Origin: Mycolicibacterium gadium
GTDB taxonomy: Bacteria; Actinomycetota; Actinomycetes; Mycobacteriales; Mycobacteriaceae
Direction: 5' to 3'
Length of the DNA: 64,000 nucleotides
Assembly (NCBI RefSeq): GCF_010728925.1
Contig: NZ_AP022608.1
Span: 4,836,001-4,900,000 of the forward strand
Positions 8,654 to 21,597 of the stretch are shown here, piece by piece. Numbering within the stretch: position 1 is the stretch's first letter; the number at the start of each line of letters is the position of its first letter. A program made the position numbers and the translations under genes. Below the pieces are notes generated by a model that saw only the letters and a program-made list of their open reading frames with translations, did no database searches and was not told the DNA's origin.

Positions 8654-10113
8654 CGGTCGGCGCCCCCGGGGTCGACTTTTGAAGCGTTCATCAGCCGCTT
8701 GACCAATGCGTCCGCGCGCGCCACGACCAGCGGGTCGACGTGTCCGGCCGCATTTGGCTGCTGGCGGGCCAGCCACAGCGCCGGCTTGATCGAAGTATCG
8801 AGAAACGACAGTGCCGCGGGATTCGGTGGCGGTGCCTCGCTCTTGGGTGCCTGGTTGACGATCACGGTGACACGTTGGTAATTGTCGCCGGACTTCCACA
8901 TCCAGGTGACGGCGTACCAGTCGGTGTCCGCTGCGTCGGTGGTGGCGTCGGCATTGCTGTGGATGACCCTGGCTCCGGCGGGCATCGATTCGCGTTTGAC
9001 CGACTGGTATTCGATCGGCCGACTGCTTGGGTACCAGATCGAATCGTCGAAGTCGGTGAGCGCGGGCAATCGCTCAGTGGTGATGACGTCGATGGCTGCC
9101 GTGGGCATTCCGTCTTCGGCGGGCACGCGATAGCGGACGAACGTGGCGTCGGCGCCGATATACCTCGTGATGAATGGAAAGTCAGCGTCTGCAACGAGTC
9201 CCGCGCGCTGCTCCCAGTCTGCCGCGACCGCGGCGGCATATTGGCTGCGCGCGTGTGGCGGGTTGATCAGCAGCAGCGTCACCGCGACCAGGATCAACAT
9301 CAGCATGGACAGCGGCGAGCGGTGCAACATGTCTGACCACGCGCTGCTCGCGGTGCTCACCAAGTGTGCGTCACGCAGCAGCATGACCACGGTGACGACG
9401 ACGGGCACGATGCCCGCGACCAGGAGGACGGTGGCGGCGAGACTCAGGTGATCGCCCACCAACACGGTCAGCGCGCTCCCGCTCGCCACGCACACGAGGG
9501 TGGCGGACAGGCGCCGCCCCCAAGACGCGCAGCGTCCGGCGAGAAACACCGCCGTCGCGCCGAGAACGGCGGTCAGCAGCGCGACCACGGTGTCCGAACC
9601 CCCGAACGCGGCGGCCGTCAGTAGAAAGGGCAGTGGGCTGATGCAACACACCGCGAACAACCACAGCTGCCACATCCGCACGACATACCGGACCCCGAAC
9701 ATGACCGCCACCAGGCACGCAATCCAGAGCAGCACGCCCCACAGGTCCAATTGCCATTGCACGGCCAACGTCGGCATGCGATTGCGCAACAGGTAGATGC
9801 CGGTGAAGCCGCCGATGCCCGCGACGCCGGCGACGATCCAGTCGGACTCGGTATCGCTGACGCCGCGAGGCGCCTGTCGGTAGCCCGAGGCGATGACGCC
9901 GATCAGGATCGGCAGGACGAGCAAGACGACGACGCGGGATCCGGCCAGCGCATCGCCGAGGATGTCGGCGATCGCGAACGCGTAAGCGGCAAAGGACAGT
10001 ATCGCGAAAACCGCAAGACGGGGCCAATATCGCCGAGCGACCGCAATCGAACCCGGCGACGGCGCCTCGGCTAGCGAGAGCGGGCGCACCGGAGTGACGA
10101 GCGACGTTTCCAA
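8650..10113 (-). CDS. Polytopic membrane protein of the polysaccharide cluster
   Basis: 487 residues from TTG 10113, with AGAGGTG 4 nt upstream; no ATG or GTG in frame fits better. Roughly the first 290 residues are hydrophobic with about nine helices, ending at MLMLILVAVTLLLI. The last ~195 residues are hydrophilic and contain RYRVPAEDG, SIWYPSSRPIEYQSV and DTDWYAVTWMWKSGDNYQRVTVIV-type strands. That tail faintly recalls the EpsI domain found with exosortases, but I see no exosortase Cys/Arg/His triad, so this is only a resemblance. As first gene of the operon it may assist assembly or export of the polymer. Function unknown. Confidence 0.7.
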   Translation of the reverse strand: METSLVTPVRPLSLAEAPSPGSIAVARRYWPRLAVFAILSFAAYAFAIADILGDALAGSRVVVLLVLPILIGVIASGYRQAPRGVSDTESDWIVAGVAGIGGFTGIYLLRNRMPTLAVQWQLDLWGVLLWIACLVAVMFGVRYVVRMWQLWLFAVCCISPLPFLLTAAAFGGSDTVVALLTAVLGATAVFLAGRCASWGRRLSATLVCVASGSALTVLVGDHLSLAATVLLVAGIVPVVVTVVMLLRDAHLVSTASSAWSDMLHRSPLSMLMLILVAVTLLLINPPHARSQYAAAVAADWEQRAGLVADADFPFITRYIGADATFVRYRVPAEDGMPTAAIDVITTERLPALTDFDDSIWYPSSRPIEYQSVKRESMPAGARVIHSNADATTDAADTDWYAVTWMWKSGDNYQRVTVIVNQAPKSEAPPPNPAALSFLDTSIKPALWLARQQPNAAGHVDPLVVARADALVKRLMNASKVDPGGADR

Positions 10114-10430
10114 GATTCACCTCTATGACGCCCGGGAAGGGGACGCGCAGTTATGAGATTTGCTAAGGCAAGCACAGGACTGATGACGCGTTTGCGCCAT
10201 TTGGCACGGTATCAGCAAATTCCGTAACTGGGTGTGACATATGAACAAAATCACACAGCCGTCAATATCTGGCAAAGGCTCACAGCGGGTACTCCACGCA
10301 GTGCGAGCTGTATCACCGGCCCCCCGATGTCGTCTCCGCAATCGTACGCGATCTTGATGACGGGCACGTCAATAGCGGTTCGGCCCGCACGCCGCACACT
10401 CGGCCTCGCCCGTGCCCTAGGCTTGTCCAC
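10114..10430. promoter_or_regulatory. Divergent control region between the polysaccharide operon and pta-ackA
   Basis: 317 bp with no gene. The stretch 10150-10270 is visibly AT-richer than the neighbourhood and is the likely place for the promoter of the minus-strand operon. TGTGA (10233-10237) and TCACA (10251-10255) face each other but with a 13-bp spacer, not the 6 bp of CRP sites. The pta promoter lies at the right end. No small ORF here looks real. Confidence 0.5.
10418..10423 (+). promoter_or_regulatory. -10 box of pta (leaderless)
   Basis: TAGGCT, 7 nt before the GTG start at 10431, with no Shine-Dalgarno sequence between. This predicts a leaderless pta-ackA mRNA. Confidence 0.55.
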
Positions 10431-12503
10431 GTGCCCGCTGAGCCAACTTCGGGGATCTACATCGCTTCACCGGAAGGCGACACGGGCAAGTCGACAATCG
10501 CCCTTGGCATCCTTCATCGGCTCGCCACCAACGTCGCGAAGGTTGGCGTCTTCCGCCCCATCACCCGCCTCGGCGAGGAGCGCGACTACATCCTCGAGCT
10601 GTTGCTGTCGCAGGCGACCGCGGGACTGCCCTATGAGGATTGCGTGGGTGTCAGCTATCAACAGCTGCACGAGGACCCCGACGCAGCGATCGGCGACATC
10701 GTCGACCGCTATCACCGGGTGGCCGACCAGTGCGACGCCGTGCTGATCGTCGGCAGTGACTACACCGACGTCGCCGCCCCCAGCGAGTTGTCCACGAATG
10801 CCCGCATCGCGGCAAACCTCGGCGCGCCCGTCGTCCTCGCAGTGAAGGCAAAAGACCGCAGTCCCGAACAGGTCGCCCAGATCGTCGACGTGTGCCTGGC
10901 CGAGATCAGCGCCCAGCACGCACACACCGCTGCGGTGGTGGCCAACCGCTGCGACCCCGATGGGATGGGCGCCCTGGCCGCAGCGCTCGAACCTTTCGGT
11001 CCCAAGTGCTACGTGCTGCCCGAGGAGCCGCTGCTGGTGGCGCCGTCGGTCGCCGAGTTGCAGGCCGCCGTCGAGGGGACGGTGATCGGAGGCGATTCCG
11101 CACTGCTTTCACGCGAGGCGATGGACGTGCTGGTGGCGGGTATGACCGCCGAACACGTGCTGGAGCGGCTGAACGAAGGCGTTGCCGTCATCACGGCGGG
11201 CGACCGGTCCGATGTCGTGCTCGCCGTCGTGAGTGCGCACGCCGCCGAGGGCTTTCCGTCGCTGTCCTGCCTGATCCTCAACGGTGGTCTCGAACTGCAC
11301 CCGTCGATCGCCTCGCTGGTGTCAGGGCTGGGTCTGCGCTTGCCGATCCTCGCGACCCGGTTCGGCACGTTCGAGACGGCCAGCCGGGTGGCGTCGGCGC
11401 GCGGCAGGGTCACCGCCACTTCGGTGCGCAAGATCGACACTGCACTCGCGCTGATGGACGCGCACGTCGACGTCGCCGACCTGCTCGCACAGTTGACGAT
11501 CGAGATGCCCTCGGTCGTCACCCCGCAGATGTTCACCTACCAGCTGCTGGACTGGGCGCGCTCGGATCGCAAACACATTGTGCTGCCCGAGGGTGACGAC
11601 GATCGCATCCTCACCGCGGCGGGCCGGCTGCTGAAGCGCGGCGTCGCTGACCTGACGATCCTCGGAGAGGAAGCCCAGATCCGCGCGCGGGCGGCTGAAC
11701 TGGGTCTCGACCTTTCGGCGGCAGCGGTGCTCGACCCGAAGACCAGCGAACTGTGCGACAAATTCGCCGAACAGTACGCCGAGTTGCGCAAGCACAAGGG
11801 CGTGACCGTCGAGCATGCCCGCGAGATCATTCACGACGTCTCGTATTTCGGCACCATGCTCGTGCACAACGACATGGTCGACGGCATGGTGTCGGGCGCT
11901 CGCCACACCACCGCCCACACTGTGCGCCCGTCGTTCGAGATCATCAAGACGCTGCCCGACGTGTCGACGGTGTCGAGCATCTTCCTGATGTGCCTCGCCG
12001 ACCGAGTGCTCGCCTATGGCGACTGCGCGATCGTGCCCGATCCGACATCGGAACAACTCGCCGACATAGCCATATCGTCGGCCCGTACCGCCGCGAGGTT
12101 CGGTATCGAACCGCGAGTGGCGATGCTGTCGTATTCGACCGGTACCAGTGGCACCGGGGTTGACGTCGACAAGGTCAGGGCCGCAACGGAACTCGTACGC
12201 CAGCGGGAGCCGGAGTTGCTGGTCGACGGGCCCATTCAGTACGACGCGGCGGTCGAACCTTCGGTCGCGAAGACGAAGATGCCCGACTCTAACGTCGCCG
12301 GGCACGCCACCGTGCTGATCTTCCCCGACCTCAACACCGGCAACAACACCTACAAGGCGGTCCAGCGAAGCGCCGGCGCCATCGCGATCGGCCCCGTGCT
12401 ACAGGGCCTGAAGAAACCGGTCAACGATCTGTCGAGGGGTGCACTGGTGGCGGACATCGTCAACACCGTCGCGATCACGGCCATTCAGGCGCAAACGCTG
12501 TGA
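10431..12503 (+). CDS. pta: Phosphate acetyltransferase
   Basis: 690 residues, the long two-part form of the family. The N-terminal half is a P-loop/DRTGG-type regulatory region beginning [15 protein letters not shown], a dethiobiotin-synthetase-like nucleotide-binding loop. The C-terminal ~330 residues are the catalytic PTA_PTB domain with [37 protein letters not shown] and [16 protein letters not shown]. It converts acetyl-CoA plus phosphate to acetyl phosphate and CoA, reversibly, in the cytoplasm. It overlaps ackA by 4 nt (GTGA), so the two enzymes of the acetate pathway are made together. The start is GTG 10431, supported by the leaderless promoter spacing. Confidence 0.97.
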   Translation: MPAEPTSGIYIASPEGDTGKSTIALGILHRLATNVAKVGVFRPITRLGEERDYILELLLSQATAGLPYEDCVGVSYQQLHEDPDAAIGDIVDRYHRVADQCDAVLIVGSDYTDVAAPSELSTNARIAANLGAPVVLAVKAKDRSPEQVAQIVDVCLAEISAQHAHTAAVVANRCDPDGMGALAAALEPFGPKCYVLPEEPLLVAPSVAELQAAVEGTVIGGDSALLSREAMDVLVAGMTAEHVLERLNEGVAVITAGDRSDVVLAVVSAHAAEGFPSLSCLILNGGLELHPSIASLVSGLGLRLPILATRFGTFETASRVASARGRVTATSVRKIDTALALMDAHVDVADLLAQLTIEMPSVVTPQMFTYQLLDWARSDRKHIVLPEGDDDRILTAAGRLLKRGVADLTILGEEAQIRARAAELGLDLSAAAVLDPKTSELCDKFAEQYAELRKHKGVTVEHAREIIHDVSYFGTMLVHNDMVDGMVSGARHTTAHTVRPSFEIIKTLPDVSTVSSIFLMCLADRVLAYGDCAIVPDPTSEQLADIAISSARTAARFGIEPRVAMLSYSTGTSGTGVDVDKVRAATELVRQREPELLVDGPIQYDAAVEPSVAKTKMPDSNVAGHATVLIFPDLNTGNNTYKAVQRSAGAIAIGPVLQGLKKPVNDLSRGALVADIVNTVAITAIQAQTL

Positions 12504-13633
12504 GTCGCGTCCTGGTCGTGAACTCGGGCTCGTCATCGCTGAAATACGCAGTAGTGGAGTCAGATTCGGGCGAAATGATCGCCGACGGCATAGTCGAGAG
12601 AATCGGCGACGACGACGGCGTCCCCGACCACGCCGCAGCGTTACAGGTGGTGTTCGACGAACTGGCGGACGATCTGGCCGGACTGGTGGCCGTTGGTCAT
12701 CGGGTGGTGCACGGGGGTCCGGACCTCTATCAGCCCACGCTGGTCGACGACGCCTTGATCACCAAGCTGGAGGAGCTGTCTCCGCTTGCGCCGCTGCACA
12801 ATCCGCCCGCGCTGCTGGGTATCGAAGTGGCTCGCAAAGCGCTGCCCGATTTTCCGCATGTCGCCGTGTTCGACACCGCCTTCTTTCACGACCTGCCGCC
12901 CGCCGCGGCCACCTACGCCATCGACCGCGACATCGCGGCGCAGTGGAAGATCCGACGGTATGGATTCCACGGCACGTCGCACCAGTTCGTCAGCGAGCAG
13001 GTCGCCGAATTCCTCGGCGTACCACTGGATTCGCTGCGCCAGATCGTGTTGCACCTCGGCAACGGCGCGTCGGCGTCGGCGATAGTCGGCGGTCGTCCCG
13101 TCGATACCTCCATGGGATTGACACCGATGGAGGGCCTGGTGATGGGCACCCGCTCCGGCGATATCGACCCCGGGATCATCACCTATCTGTCGCGCACCGC
13201 CGAGATGAGAGTCGAGGACATCGAGTCGATGCTCAACCGTCGCTCCGGCATGCTGGGCCTCGGAGGTGAGATCGACTTCCGCGTCGTCCACCAGCGCATC
13301 GAATCCGGTGACTCGGCAGCACAATTGGCCTACGACGTCTACATCCACCGGTTACGCAAATACATTGGCGCCTACCTGGCGGTGCTCGGTTCGGCCGACG
13401 TCATCACCTTCACCGCCGGGGTCGGCGAGAACGACGCCGCTGTCCGTCGCGACGCGCTGAGCGGAATGTCGGCGCTGGGTGTCGAGCTCGACGAGGAACT
13501 CAACGCCGAGGCAAGCAAGGTCGCACGCCGGATCTCGGCGGAGAGCTCGAGAACGACCGTGCTCGTGGTTCCCACCGACGAGGAGCTGGCGATCGCCAGG
13601 GCCTGCGTCTCCGTGGTTACTGGACAGGGGTGA
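12500..13633 (+). CDS. ackA: Acetate kinase
   Basis: 377 residues from GTG 12500. Signature pieces of the ASKHA-fold kinase are present: [11 protein letters not shown] at the N-terminus (phosphate-1 loop), [36 protein letters not shown] (phosphate 2) and FTAGVGEN near the C-terminus. It makes acetate and ATP from acetyl phosphate and ADP, completing the Pta-AckA route. Its last 17 bp overlap the end of the STAS-domain gene on the other strand, leaving no room for a separate intergenic terminator. Confidence 0.97.
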   Translation: MSRVLVVNSGSSSLKYAVVESDSGEMIADGIVERIGDDDGVPDHAAALQVVFDELADDLAGLVAVGHRVVHGGPDLYQPTLVDDALITKLEELSPLAPLHNPPALLGIEVARKALPDFPHVAVFDTAFFHDLPPAAATYAIDRDIAAQWKIRRYGFHGTSHQFVSEQVAEFLGVPLDSLRQIVLHLGNGASASAIVGGRPVDTSMGLTPMEGLVMGTRSGDIDPGIITYLSRTAEMRVEDIESMLNRRSGMLGLGGEIDFRVVHQRIESGDSAAQLAYDVYIHRLRKYIGAYLAVLGSADVITFTAGVGENDAAVRRDALSGMSALGVELDEELNAEASKVARRISAESSRTTVLVVPTDEELAIARACVSVVTGQG

Positions 13634-14018
13634 GCAGCGGCGGTGCCTTCTCCAGCGGCAGCGCACCCTCGGGATCGCAGATCGCGAGAAGGCGACGGAC
13701 CTGCCTGCCGGCCTGCAGCACCCAGGTGGCTTCGCATCCGCAACAGATCACGTTGATGTTGTGCAGTGCCGCGAAGCCCGCGGTACCGAGGAAATCCACC
13801 AGCCGTAGGTCGATGACCACGTGCGTCGAACCCGCGATGTGACGCTGGACGTAGCCGGCGAGTTCACGGCTGTTCGCCGCGTCGATCTCACCCTCGACGG
13901 TGACGGTGACCGTCGAAGGCGCATCGCGGTGCGCGCTGAACACCGCGCGGTGGTGCACCTCCCGCCTGCCGATGGATTCGGGATCGGGTCTGAATACGCG
14001 AGAAGTACTGATGGTCAC
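13617..14018 (-). CDS. STAS-domain protein (anti-sigma-factor-antagonist type)
   Basis: 133 residues from GTG 14018, with GAGGAGG 6 nt upstream. After a ~35-residue tail comes a STAS domain: [17 protein letters not shown], then [20 protein letters not shown]. The Thr of FLGTAGF sits where SpoIIAA-like proteins carry the phosphorylated Ser. Such proteins bind kinase/anti-sigma factors and release a sigma factor (in mycobacteria, usually SigF). No partner kinase or sigma gene is nearby, so it is an orphan member. Two cysteines (ICCGC, with a further Cys near ICDPEG) are unusual. From memory, the pta-ackA/pknG junction of M. tuberculosis lacks this gene. Confidence 0.85.
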   Translation of the reverse strand: MTISTSRVFRPDPESIGRREVHHRAVFSAHRDAPSTVTVTVEGEIDAANSRELAGYVQRHIAGSTHVVIDLRLVDFLGTAGFAALHNINVICCGCEATWVLQAGRQVRRLLAICDPEGALPLEKAPPLLTPVQ

Positions 14019-14226
14019 TGTGGGCCTCCTCAGTCGAACTGGGATGCCGTCAGGGGATCAGGCCCTACTTCTCAAAGCCGCTGTGACGTCACCGGTTGGC
14101 TCTCATCTCAACCTGAGAGAAACGCTACTACGAATTCCGTCGGATAACTATGACAGGTTGATGTGGGAATTGTTGCTCGTTACGCCTGCGACCGCGGCCA
14201 GATGCTACGGATTTCGTTGCTGATCG
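14019..14226. other. Intergenic region between pknG end and STAS gene start
   Basis: 208 bp. It holds the STAS ribosome site, a perfect 10-bp palindrome GTGACGTCAC at 14083-14092 and a short stem CTCTCA/TGAGAG with an 8-nt loop at 14100-14119. The palindrome could be an operator for the STAS gene and the stem part of a pknG terminator, but it lacks a T-run. No gene is seen. Confidence 0.35.
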
Positions 14227-17452
<3,226 letters not shown>

Positions 17453-17456
<4 letters not shown>

Positions 17457-18772
17457 CTGTACTCACTCAACCTCGGCCACAAACCCAGTGCCACCGCCAA
17501 CGCCGCGACGACCGACAGCACCGCTGCCCCGACGGTAGCGCCGGACAGCACGCGGTGGGCGTTGACGATGTCGCTGCGCAGCTGATTGCGGCTCTCCTCG
17601 ATGCCCTTGCCGAGCGCGTCGTCGAGCTTGTTGAACGCCGGAGTGGAGTCGTCTTCGCCGGTGCCCAGCGCCACCTGGGTGGCGGCCTGATAGTTGCCGA
17701 CTGCAATGTAGGCGTTGATCCGGTCGTCGGCCGCCCGCCATTTCTTGAGCAGTTGTTCCGCGTCGGCCAGGTCGGTCTTGTCTATGACGTCGTCGCGGGC
17801 GAGGTAGTCCGAAAGCTGCTGCTGCATCACGTCGATGCGCTGGTAGTACGACTGCTTGCGCACGTCCTCGTCGCCGCGGCGAATCAGTGAAAGGGTCTCG
17901 TCGGCGCGGGCCTGCTGTGCGGTGATCGCCAGGGTGGTCACGGTCTTGAGCGACTCGGCGGCGGTGCCCTTGGCGCTGCGGCTGTCCGCGGTCGAGATGA
18001 TCAGCGCGGTTCCGACCCACACCAGCATGATCAGCACCGCCAGCCCGCCGGCGATGAAACCGATGTTGATGCGGCGCCGGGTTCGGCGGGCCAGCCAGCG
18101 GTTGGCGAAGACACCGAACAACAACGTCGCGAGCACGACGAGGATCACCGGGCCCGGAATGCGTGTCGAGGCCGTGGTCTCCGCGTCCACCCGTGCCGAG
18201 GTCTCCTCGTAGAGACGCTGCGCGTCGGGCAGGATGCGCGTCTGCATCAACGCCGACGCCTCGGACAGATAGGAGGAGCCGACCGGATTTCCGGCCCGGT
18301 TGTTGGTGCGCGCCGTCTCGACCAGCCCGGTGTACACCGCCAGCTCGGCATTCACCCGGCCGAGCAACTGCACCATCGGTTCGTCGGTGAGCCCACTGGA
18401 TGCCCTGGTGACCGCGACTGACGCGTCGGTGATGGCCTGCTCGTAGCGCTGCCGGACGTCGCGCGGCTCGGCGCCGGCGATGAACGCCGTGGCCGCCGCC
18501 GCGTCGGCCACCGACAGCGTCGTGTACAGCTGCCCCGCGGCGAACGCCAACGGCTCGGTGTGGTTGAGAACGGTGGTCAACGCCGCCTGGCGGTCGTTGA
18601 TCGTCGTCGACGTGGCAAAGGCGCTCGCGATCACCAACGCGGACAGCACGACGCCGATGCTCAGAATCCGGCCAGGGGTGGTCCAGAGGAACCACCAGCG
18701 TGGGTGCGCTGGCGTTGTGGGCGACCGCGACGCGAGTGGCTCGGTCGACGGATGCGCCAACTCCACAGTCAC
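17453..18772 (-). CDS. glnX: Transmembrane signal transducer GlnX
   Basis: 439 residues. There are four membrane segments: around 35-55 (ILSIGVVLSALVIASAF), about 205-225 (VILVVLATLLFGVFA), about 235-260 (FIAGGLAVLIMLVWVGTALII) and the C-terminus (VGAAVLSVVAALAVALGLW). Between them are two long helical external regions resembling chemoreceptor four-helix-bundle sensors. Published work, as I recall it, places this protein between GlnH and PknG in amino-acid sensing. The start is GTG 18772; a GTG two codons later is an alternative, and the ribosome site (GGAAAGCAGG) is rather far away. First gene of the operon. Confidence 0.88.
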
Positions 18773-18859
18773 GCGCGCGGACCTGCTTTCCGGCTATCGT
18801 TTCTCGACCGTTCCACTCTATAAAAAAATCCTAAGAGCTTCATCGAAGACGCGCGTCCG

Positions 18860-18865
18860 TATTCT
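18860..18865 (+). promoter_or_regulatory. -10 box of mutT3 (leaderless)
   Basis: TATTCT, exactly 6 nt before the GTG at 18872. The upstream gap also has an AT-rich tract (18820-18835) that may belong to the opposing glnX promoter. Confidence 0.6.
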
Positions 18866-18871
18866 TGACGC

Positions 18872-19378
18872 GTGCGCGGCGATGGCGACGGCTGGGTGGT
18901 GTCCAACACCGGCTCGTGGTTCTGGGGTAGGCATGGTGCCGCGGGTCTGTTGCTGCGGGCGCCGCACCACGACGGTTCGGCCGCGGTGCTGCTGCAGCAT
19001 CGGGCGGCCTGGAGTCATCAGGGTGGCACGTGGGGTCTGCCGGGCGGTGCGCGCGACAGTCACGAAACCGTCGAACAGGCCGCGATCCGGGAGGCACACG
19101 AGGAAGCCGGGCTGTCCGAGGATCAACTCACGGTGCGCACGACGGTCATCACCAAAGAGGTGTTCGGCGAGGACGACACCTACTGGAGCTACACGACCGT
19201 CATCGCCGACGCCCCCGAACAGCTGGCGACCACACCCAATCGGGAGAGTGCGGAACTCCGCTGGGTCGCCGAAGACGACGTCGCGGAGCTGCCCCTGCAT
19301 CCTGGCTTCGCCGCCAGCTGGGAGCGGCTGCGCACCGAGTCGGCGTCGATCCCGCTGCTGGTCAACAAGCAGCTCTGA
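18872..19378 (+). CDS. mutT3: Nudix hydrolase, MutT3-type
   Basis: 168 residues from GTG 18872. The Nudix box is complete ([24 protein letters not shown] region, GX5EX7REUXEEXGU), with the metal-binding Glu residues present. MutT-type enzymes hydrolyse oxidised or non-canonical nucleoside diphosphate derivatives; the assignment to mutT3 rests on position between the pknG operon and thiE as in M. tuberculosis. A role in removing damaged thiamine-pathway intermediates is possible because it lies tail-to-tail with thiE, but this is only an inference. The 3' end overlaps thiE by 17 bp. Confidence 0.9.
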   Translation: MRGDGDGWVVSNTGSWFWGRHGAAGLLLRAPHHDGSAAVLLQHRAAWSHQGGTWGLPGGARDSHETVEQAAIREAHEEAGLSEDQLTVRTTVITKEVFGEDDTYWSYTTVIADAPEQLATTPNRESAELRWVAEDDVAELPLHPGFAASWERLRTESASIPLLVNKQL

Positions 19379-20033
19379 GCCGTTCCTTCAACTGTCGCGC
19401 CGCCGCGGACGGATCGTCGGCCGCGGTGATCGCGCGCACCACCACGACCCGGCGTGCGCCGGCGGCAATGACCTCCGGCAGCCGCGCAGCGTCGATCCCC
19501 CCGATGGCGAACCACGGTTTTCGCGTCCCGGACCGCGCGGCAGCGCGCACCAGGTCCAGGCCCGGTGCCACGCGGCCGGGTTTGGTCGGCGTCGGCCAGC
19601 ACGGCCCGACGCAGAAATAGTCGACGTCCTCTGACGTCGCCGCGGCCACCTGCGCCTCGTCGTGGGTGGACCGGCCGATCAGCGGGCCGTCGCCGATGAT
19701 GCGGCGGGCGATCGGAAGCGGCAGGTCGTCCTGGCCGAGGTGCAGCACGTCCGCGCCTGCGGCCAAGGCGATGTCGGCCCGGTCGTTGACCGCAAGCAGG
19801 GCGCCGTGACGACGTGCGGCATCGGCGAGGATGGCGAGCGCCTCGAGTTCCTGACGCGCTTCGAGTGGTCCGAACCGCTGCTCGCCCGGCGAGCCCTTGT
19901 CCCGCAACTGGATGATGTCGACGCCACCTGCCAGCGCCGCGTCGGTGAACGCCGCGAGATCGCCCCGTTCACGCCGGGCGTCGGTGCACAGGTACAGCTG
20001 CGCGTCGGCGAGGCGATCGGAGGGTTTGTGCAC
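19362..20033 (-). CDS. thiE: Thiamine-phosphate synthase
   Basis: 223 residues from GTG 20033. A TIM barrel that joins hydroxymethylpyrimidine diphosphate and the thiazole phosphate to give thiamine phosphate. Family motifs are [56 protein letters not shown] and FAIGGIDA. It is separated from the riboswitch-controlled thi genes by a flavoprotein gene and has its own leaderless-type promoter (TAACGT 6 nt upstream) without a riboswitch, so it may not be feedback-controlled by TPP. Confidence 0.95.
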   Translation of the reverse strand: MHKPSDRLADAQLYLCTDARRERGDLAAFTDAALAGGVDIIQLRDKGSPGEQRFGPLEARQELEALAILADAARRHGALLAVNDRADIALAAGADVLHLGQDDLPLPIARRIIGDGPLIGRSTHDEAQVAAATSEDVDYFCVGPCWPTPTKPGRVAPGLDLVRAAARSGTRKPWFAIGGIDAARLPEVIAAGARRVVVVRAITAADDPSAAARQLKERLRAAC

Positions 20034-20039
20034 ACCGCG

Positions 20040-20045
20040 ACGTTA
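20040..20045 (-). promoter_or_regulatory. -10 box of thiE (leaderless)
   Basis: Minus-strand TAACGT, 6 nt before the GTG at 20033, with no ribosome site between. Confidence 0.5.
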
Positions 20046-20115
20046 GCGACCTGATGTGGAACTGGGGTAGCCCACTACGCTACGGCCGCAGGTGCGCTCC
20101 GGGAATGGTCGAGAT

Positions 20116-21489
20116 ATGACCAAGATCGGCGAACATGCAGTGGTGCTGGGGGCAAGCATGGGCGGCCTGGCGGCCGCGCGGGTGCTGGCCGAACACTTTG
20201 AATCAGTGACCGTTGTCGAGCGGGACGCGCTCCCGAGCGGTCCGGCCAACCGGCGGGGTGTACCGCAGGGCAGGCACGGGCATGCGCTTCTGGGGAGAGG
20301 CTTGGCGACGCTCTCCGACCTGTTTCCGGGATTCGCCGATGACCTCGTCGACGCCGGTGTCCCGGTGCTCGACTACCGTGACCTGTCCGAGGCGTACTTG
20401 AGTTTCGGAGGCCATCTCATCCCACGCACCGGAGTCCTCGACGATGTCCCGCCCGTCTTCATTCCGAGTCGACCATTATTGGAAAGCGTTGTTCGACAGC
20501 GTCTTCGGACCATCGGGAATGTGATCATCCTTGATGACCATGACGTCGTGACGCTGGTTCCGGACGCGGGCATGGAGCGCGTCACCGGCGTACAGATCAA
20601 AGCCCATGGCATGGACCGGTCACAGCTCTGCGACGCCGACCTCGTGGTCGATGCGACCGGCCGGGCCGCGCGGACACCGGCTCTGCTGGAAGCGCTGGGA
20701 TACGGCCGTCCGCCCGAGCAGAGCATCAAGGTCCGGGTGACGTACTCGAGCCAGTTGTTCCGTCTATCGCCCGGCAGTATCCAGGAGAAGATCGTCCTGG
20801 TGAGTCCCGTTCCCGGCAGGCCGACCGGGATGGCGCTGATGGGCTACGAAGACGACACGTGGATGCTGACCGTCTTCGGCATGGCCGGGTGCAGACCGCC
20901 GGAGACGATCGACCACATGCTCGATTCCGCCGCGGCCCTCGCGCCTCCGCACACGATCGACGCGCTGCGGGCAGGTGAGGCGCTCGGCACGCCATGCCGG
21001 TTCGGCTACCCCGAAAGCCGTTGGCGCCGTTTCGACAAGCTACGCTGCTTCCCCGGTGGCCTGTTGGCACTTGGCGACGCGGTGTGCAGCTTCAACCCGA
21101 TCTACGGACAGGGCATGACGGTGGCGGTGCTGCAGGCCGAGGCGCTGCGCCGGTGTTTGCAGCACGGACAGTCCGACCTCGCCAGACGGTACTTCCGGAC
21201 CGCGGCCAAACCGATCGGCGTCGCCTGGCAGTTCGCGGCGGGCGCAGATCTGAATTTGCCGGAGGTCGAGGGTCACCGGTCGCTGGCCATGCGGCTGACG
21301 AATACCTATGCAGACCGTGTGCAGGCCGCTGGAGAACACGACCCCCGCGTCGCCGCACAGTTCCTCAGGGTGGTCGGACTGATGGATTCCCCGGCGAACC
21401 TGCTACGTCCAGGCATCTTCCTGCGAGCGATCACCCCCCGCCTGCGTTCGACATCTGTCCAGCAAGCGGGGGTGCTGGCCCCTTCCTAG
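20116..21489 (+). CDS. FAD-dependent oxidoreductase (epoxidase/geranylgeranyl-reductase-like)
   Basis: 457 residues from ATG 20116. An N-terminal FAD-binding Rossmann fold (HAVVLGASMGGLAAARVL, then VVERD) is followed by ADLVVDATGR and the second FAD motif GLLALGDAVCSFNPIYGQGMT. These mark the group of polyketide hydroxylases, squalene-epoxidase-like and prenyl reductases; the substrate is unknown. An ATG at 20105 is out of frame. A candidate -10 (TACGCT, 20076-20081) lies upstream. The gene ends 16 bp before the thiO riboswitch. It is divergent from thiE and, as I recall, has no counterpart at this place in M. tuberculosis. No obvious tie to thiamine synthesis. Confidence 0.82.
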   Translation: MTKIGEHAVVLGASMGGLAAARVLAEHFESVTVVERDALPSGPANRRGVPQGRHGHALLGRGLATLSDLFPGFADDLVDAGVPVLDYRDLSEAYLSFGGHLIPRTGVLDDVPPVFIPSRPLLESVVRQRLRTIGNVIILDDHDVVTLVPDAGMERVTGVQIKAHGMDRSQLCDADLVVDATGRAARTPALLEALGYGRPPEQSIKVRVTYSSQLFRLSPGSIQEKIVLVSPVPGRPTGMALMGYEDDTWMLTVFGMAGCRPPETIDHMLDSAAALAPPHTIDALRAGEALGTPCRFGYPESRWRRFDKLRCFPGGLLALGDAVCSFNPIYGQGMTVAVLQAEALRRCLQHGQSDLARRYFRTAAKPIGVAWQFAAGADLNLPEVEGHRSLAMRLTNTYADRVQAAGEHDPRVAAQFLRVVGLMDSPANLLRPGIFLRAITPRLRSTSVQQAGVLAPS

Positions 21490-21504
21490 TACGCTGAGGA
21501 GTCG

Positions 21505-21594
21505 ACACGCGGGAGTCTCGGGACCGGGGACTGAGAGTGGCACGACCTGCCTTACCGTCAAGCACCTGATCCGGGTCATGCCGGCGAAGGGAGG
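21505..21594 (+). promoter_or_regulatory. TPP riboswitch (THI element) upstream of thiO-thiS-thiG
   Basis: The conserved core is clear: ACTGAGAG (21530-21537) for the pyrimidine-sensing arm, CACCTGATCCGG (21563-21574), then CATGCCGGCGAAGGGAG (21577-21593). The 3' end of the aptamer contains the Shine-Dalgarno GGGAGGGG immediately before the thiO ATG at 21598, so TPP binding should hide the ribosome site and block translation. No separate terminator hairpin with a T-run is seen, which favours translational control. Confidence 0.9.
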
Positions 21595-21597
21595 GGA

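Noticed and set aside
10233..10255. Possible CRP site TGTGA ... TCACA upstream of the polysaccharide cluster
   Set aside because: The spacer is 13 bp, not 6, so it does not fit the mycobacterial CRP consensus.
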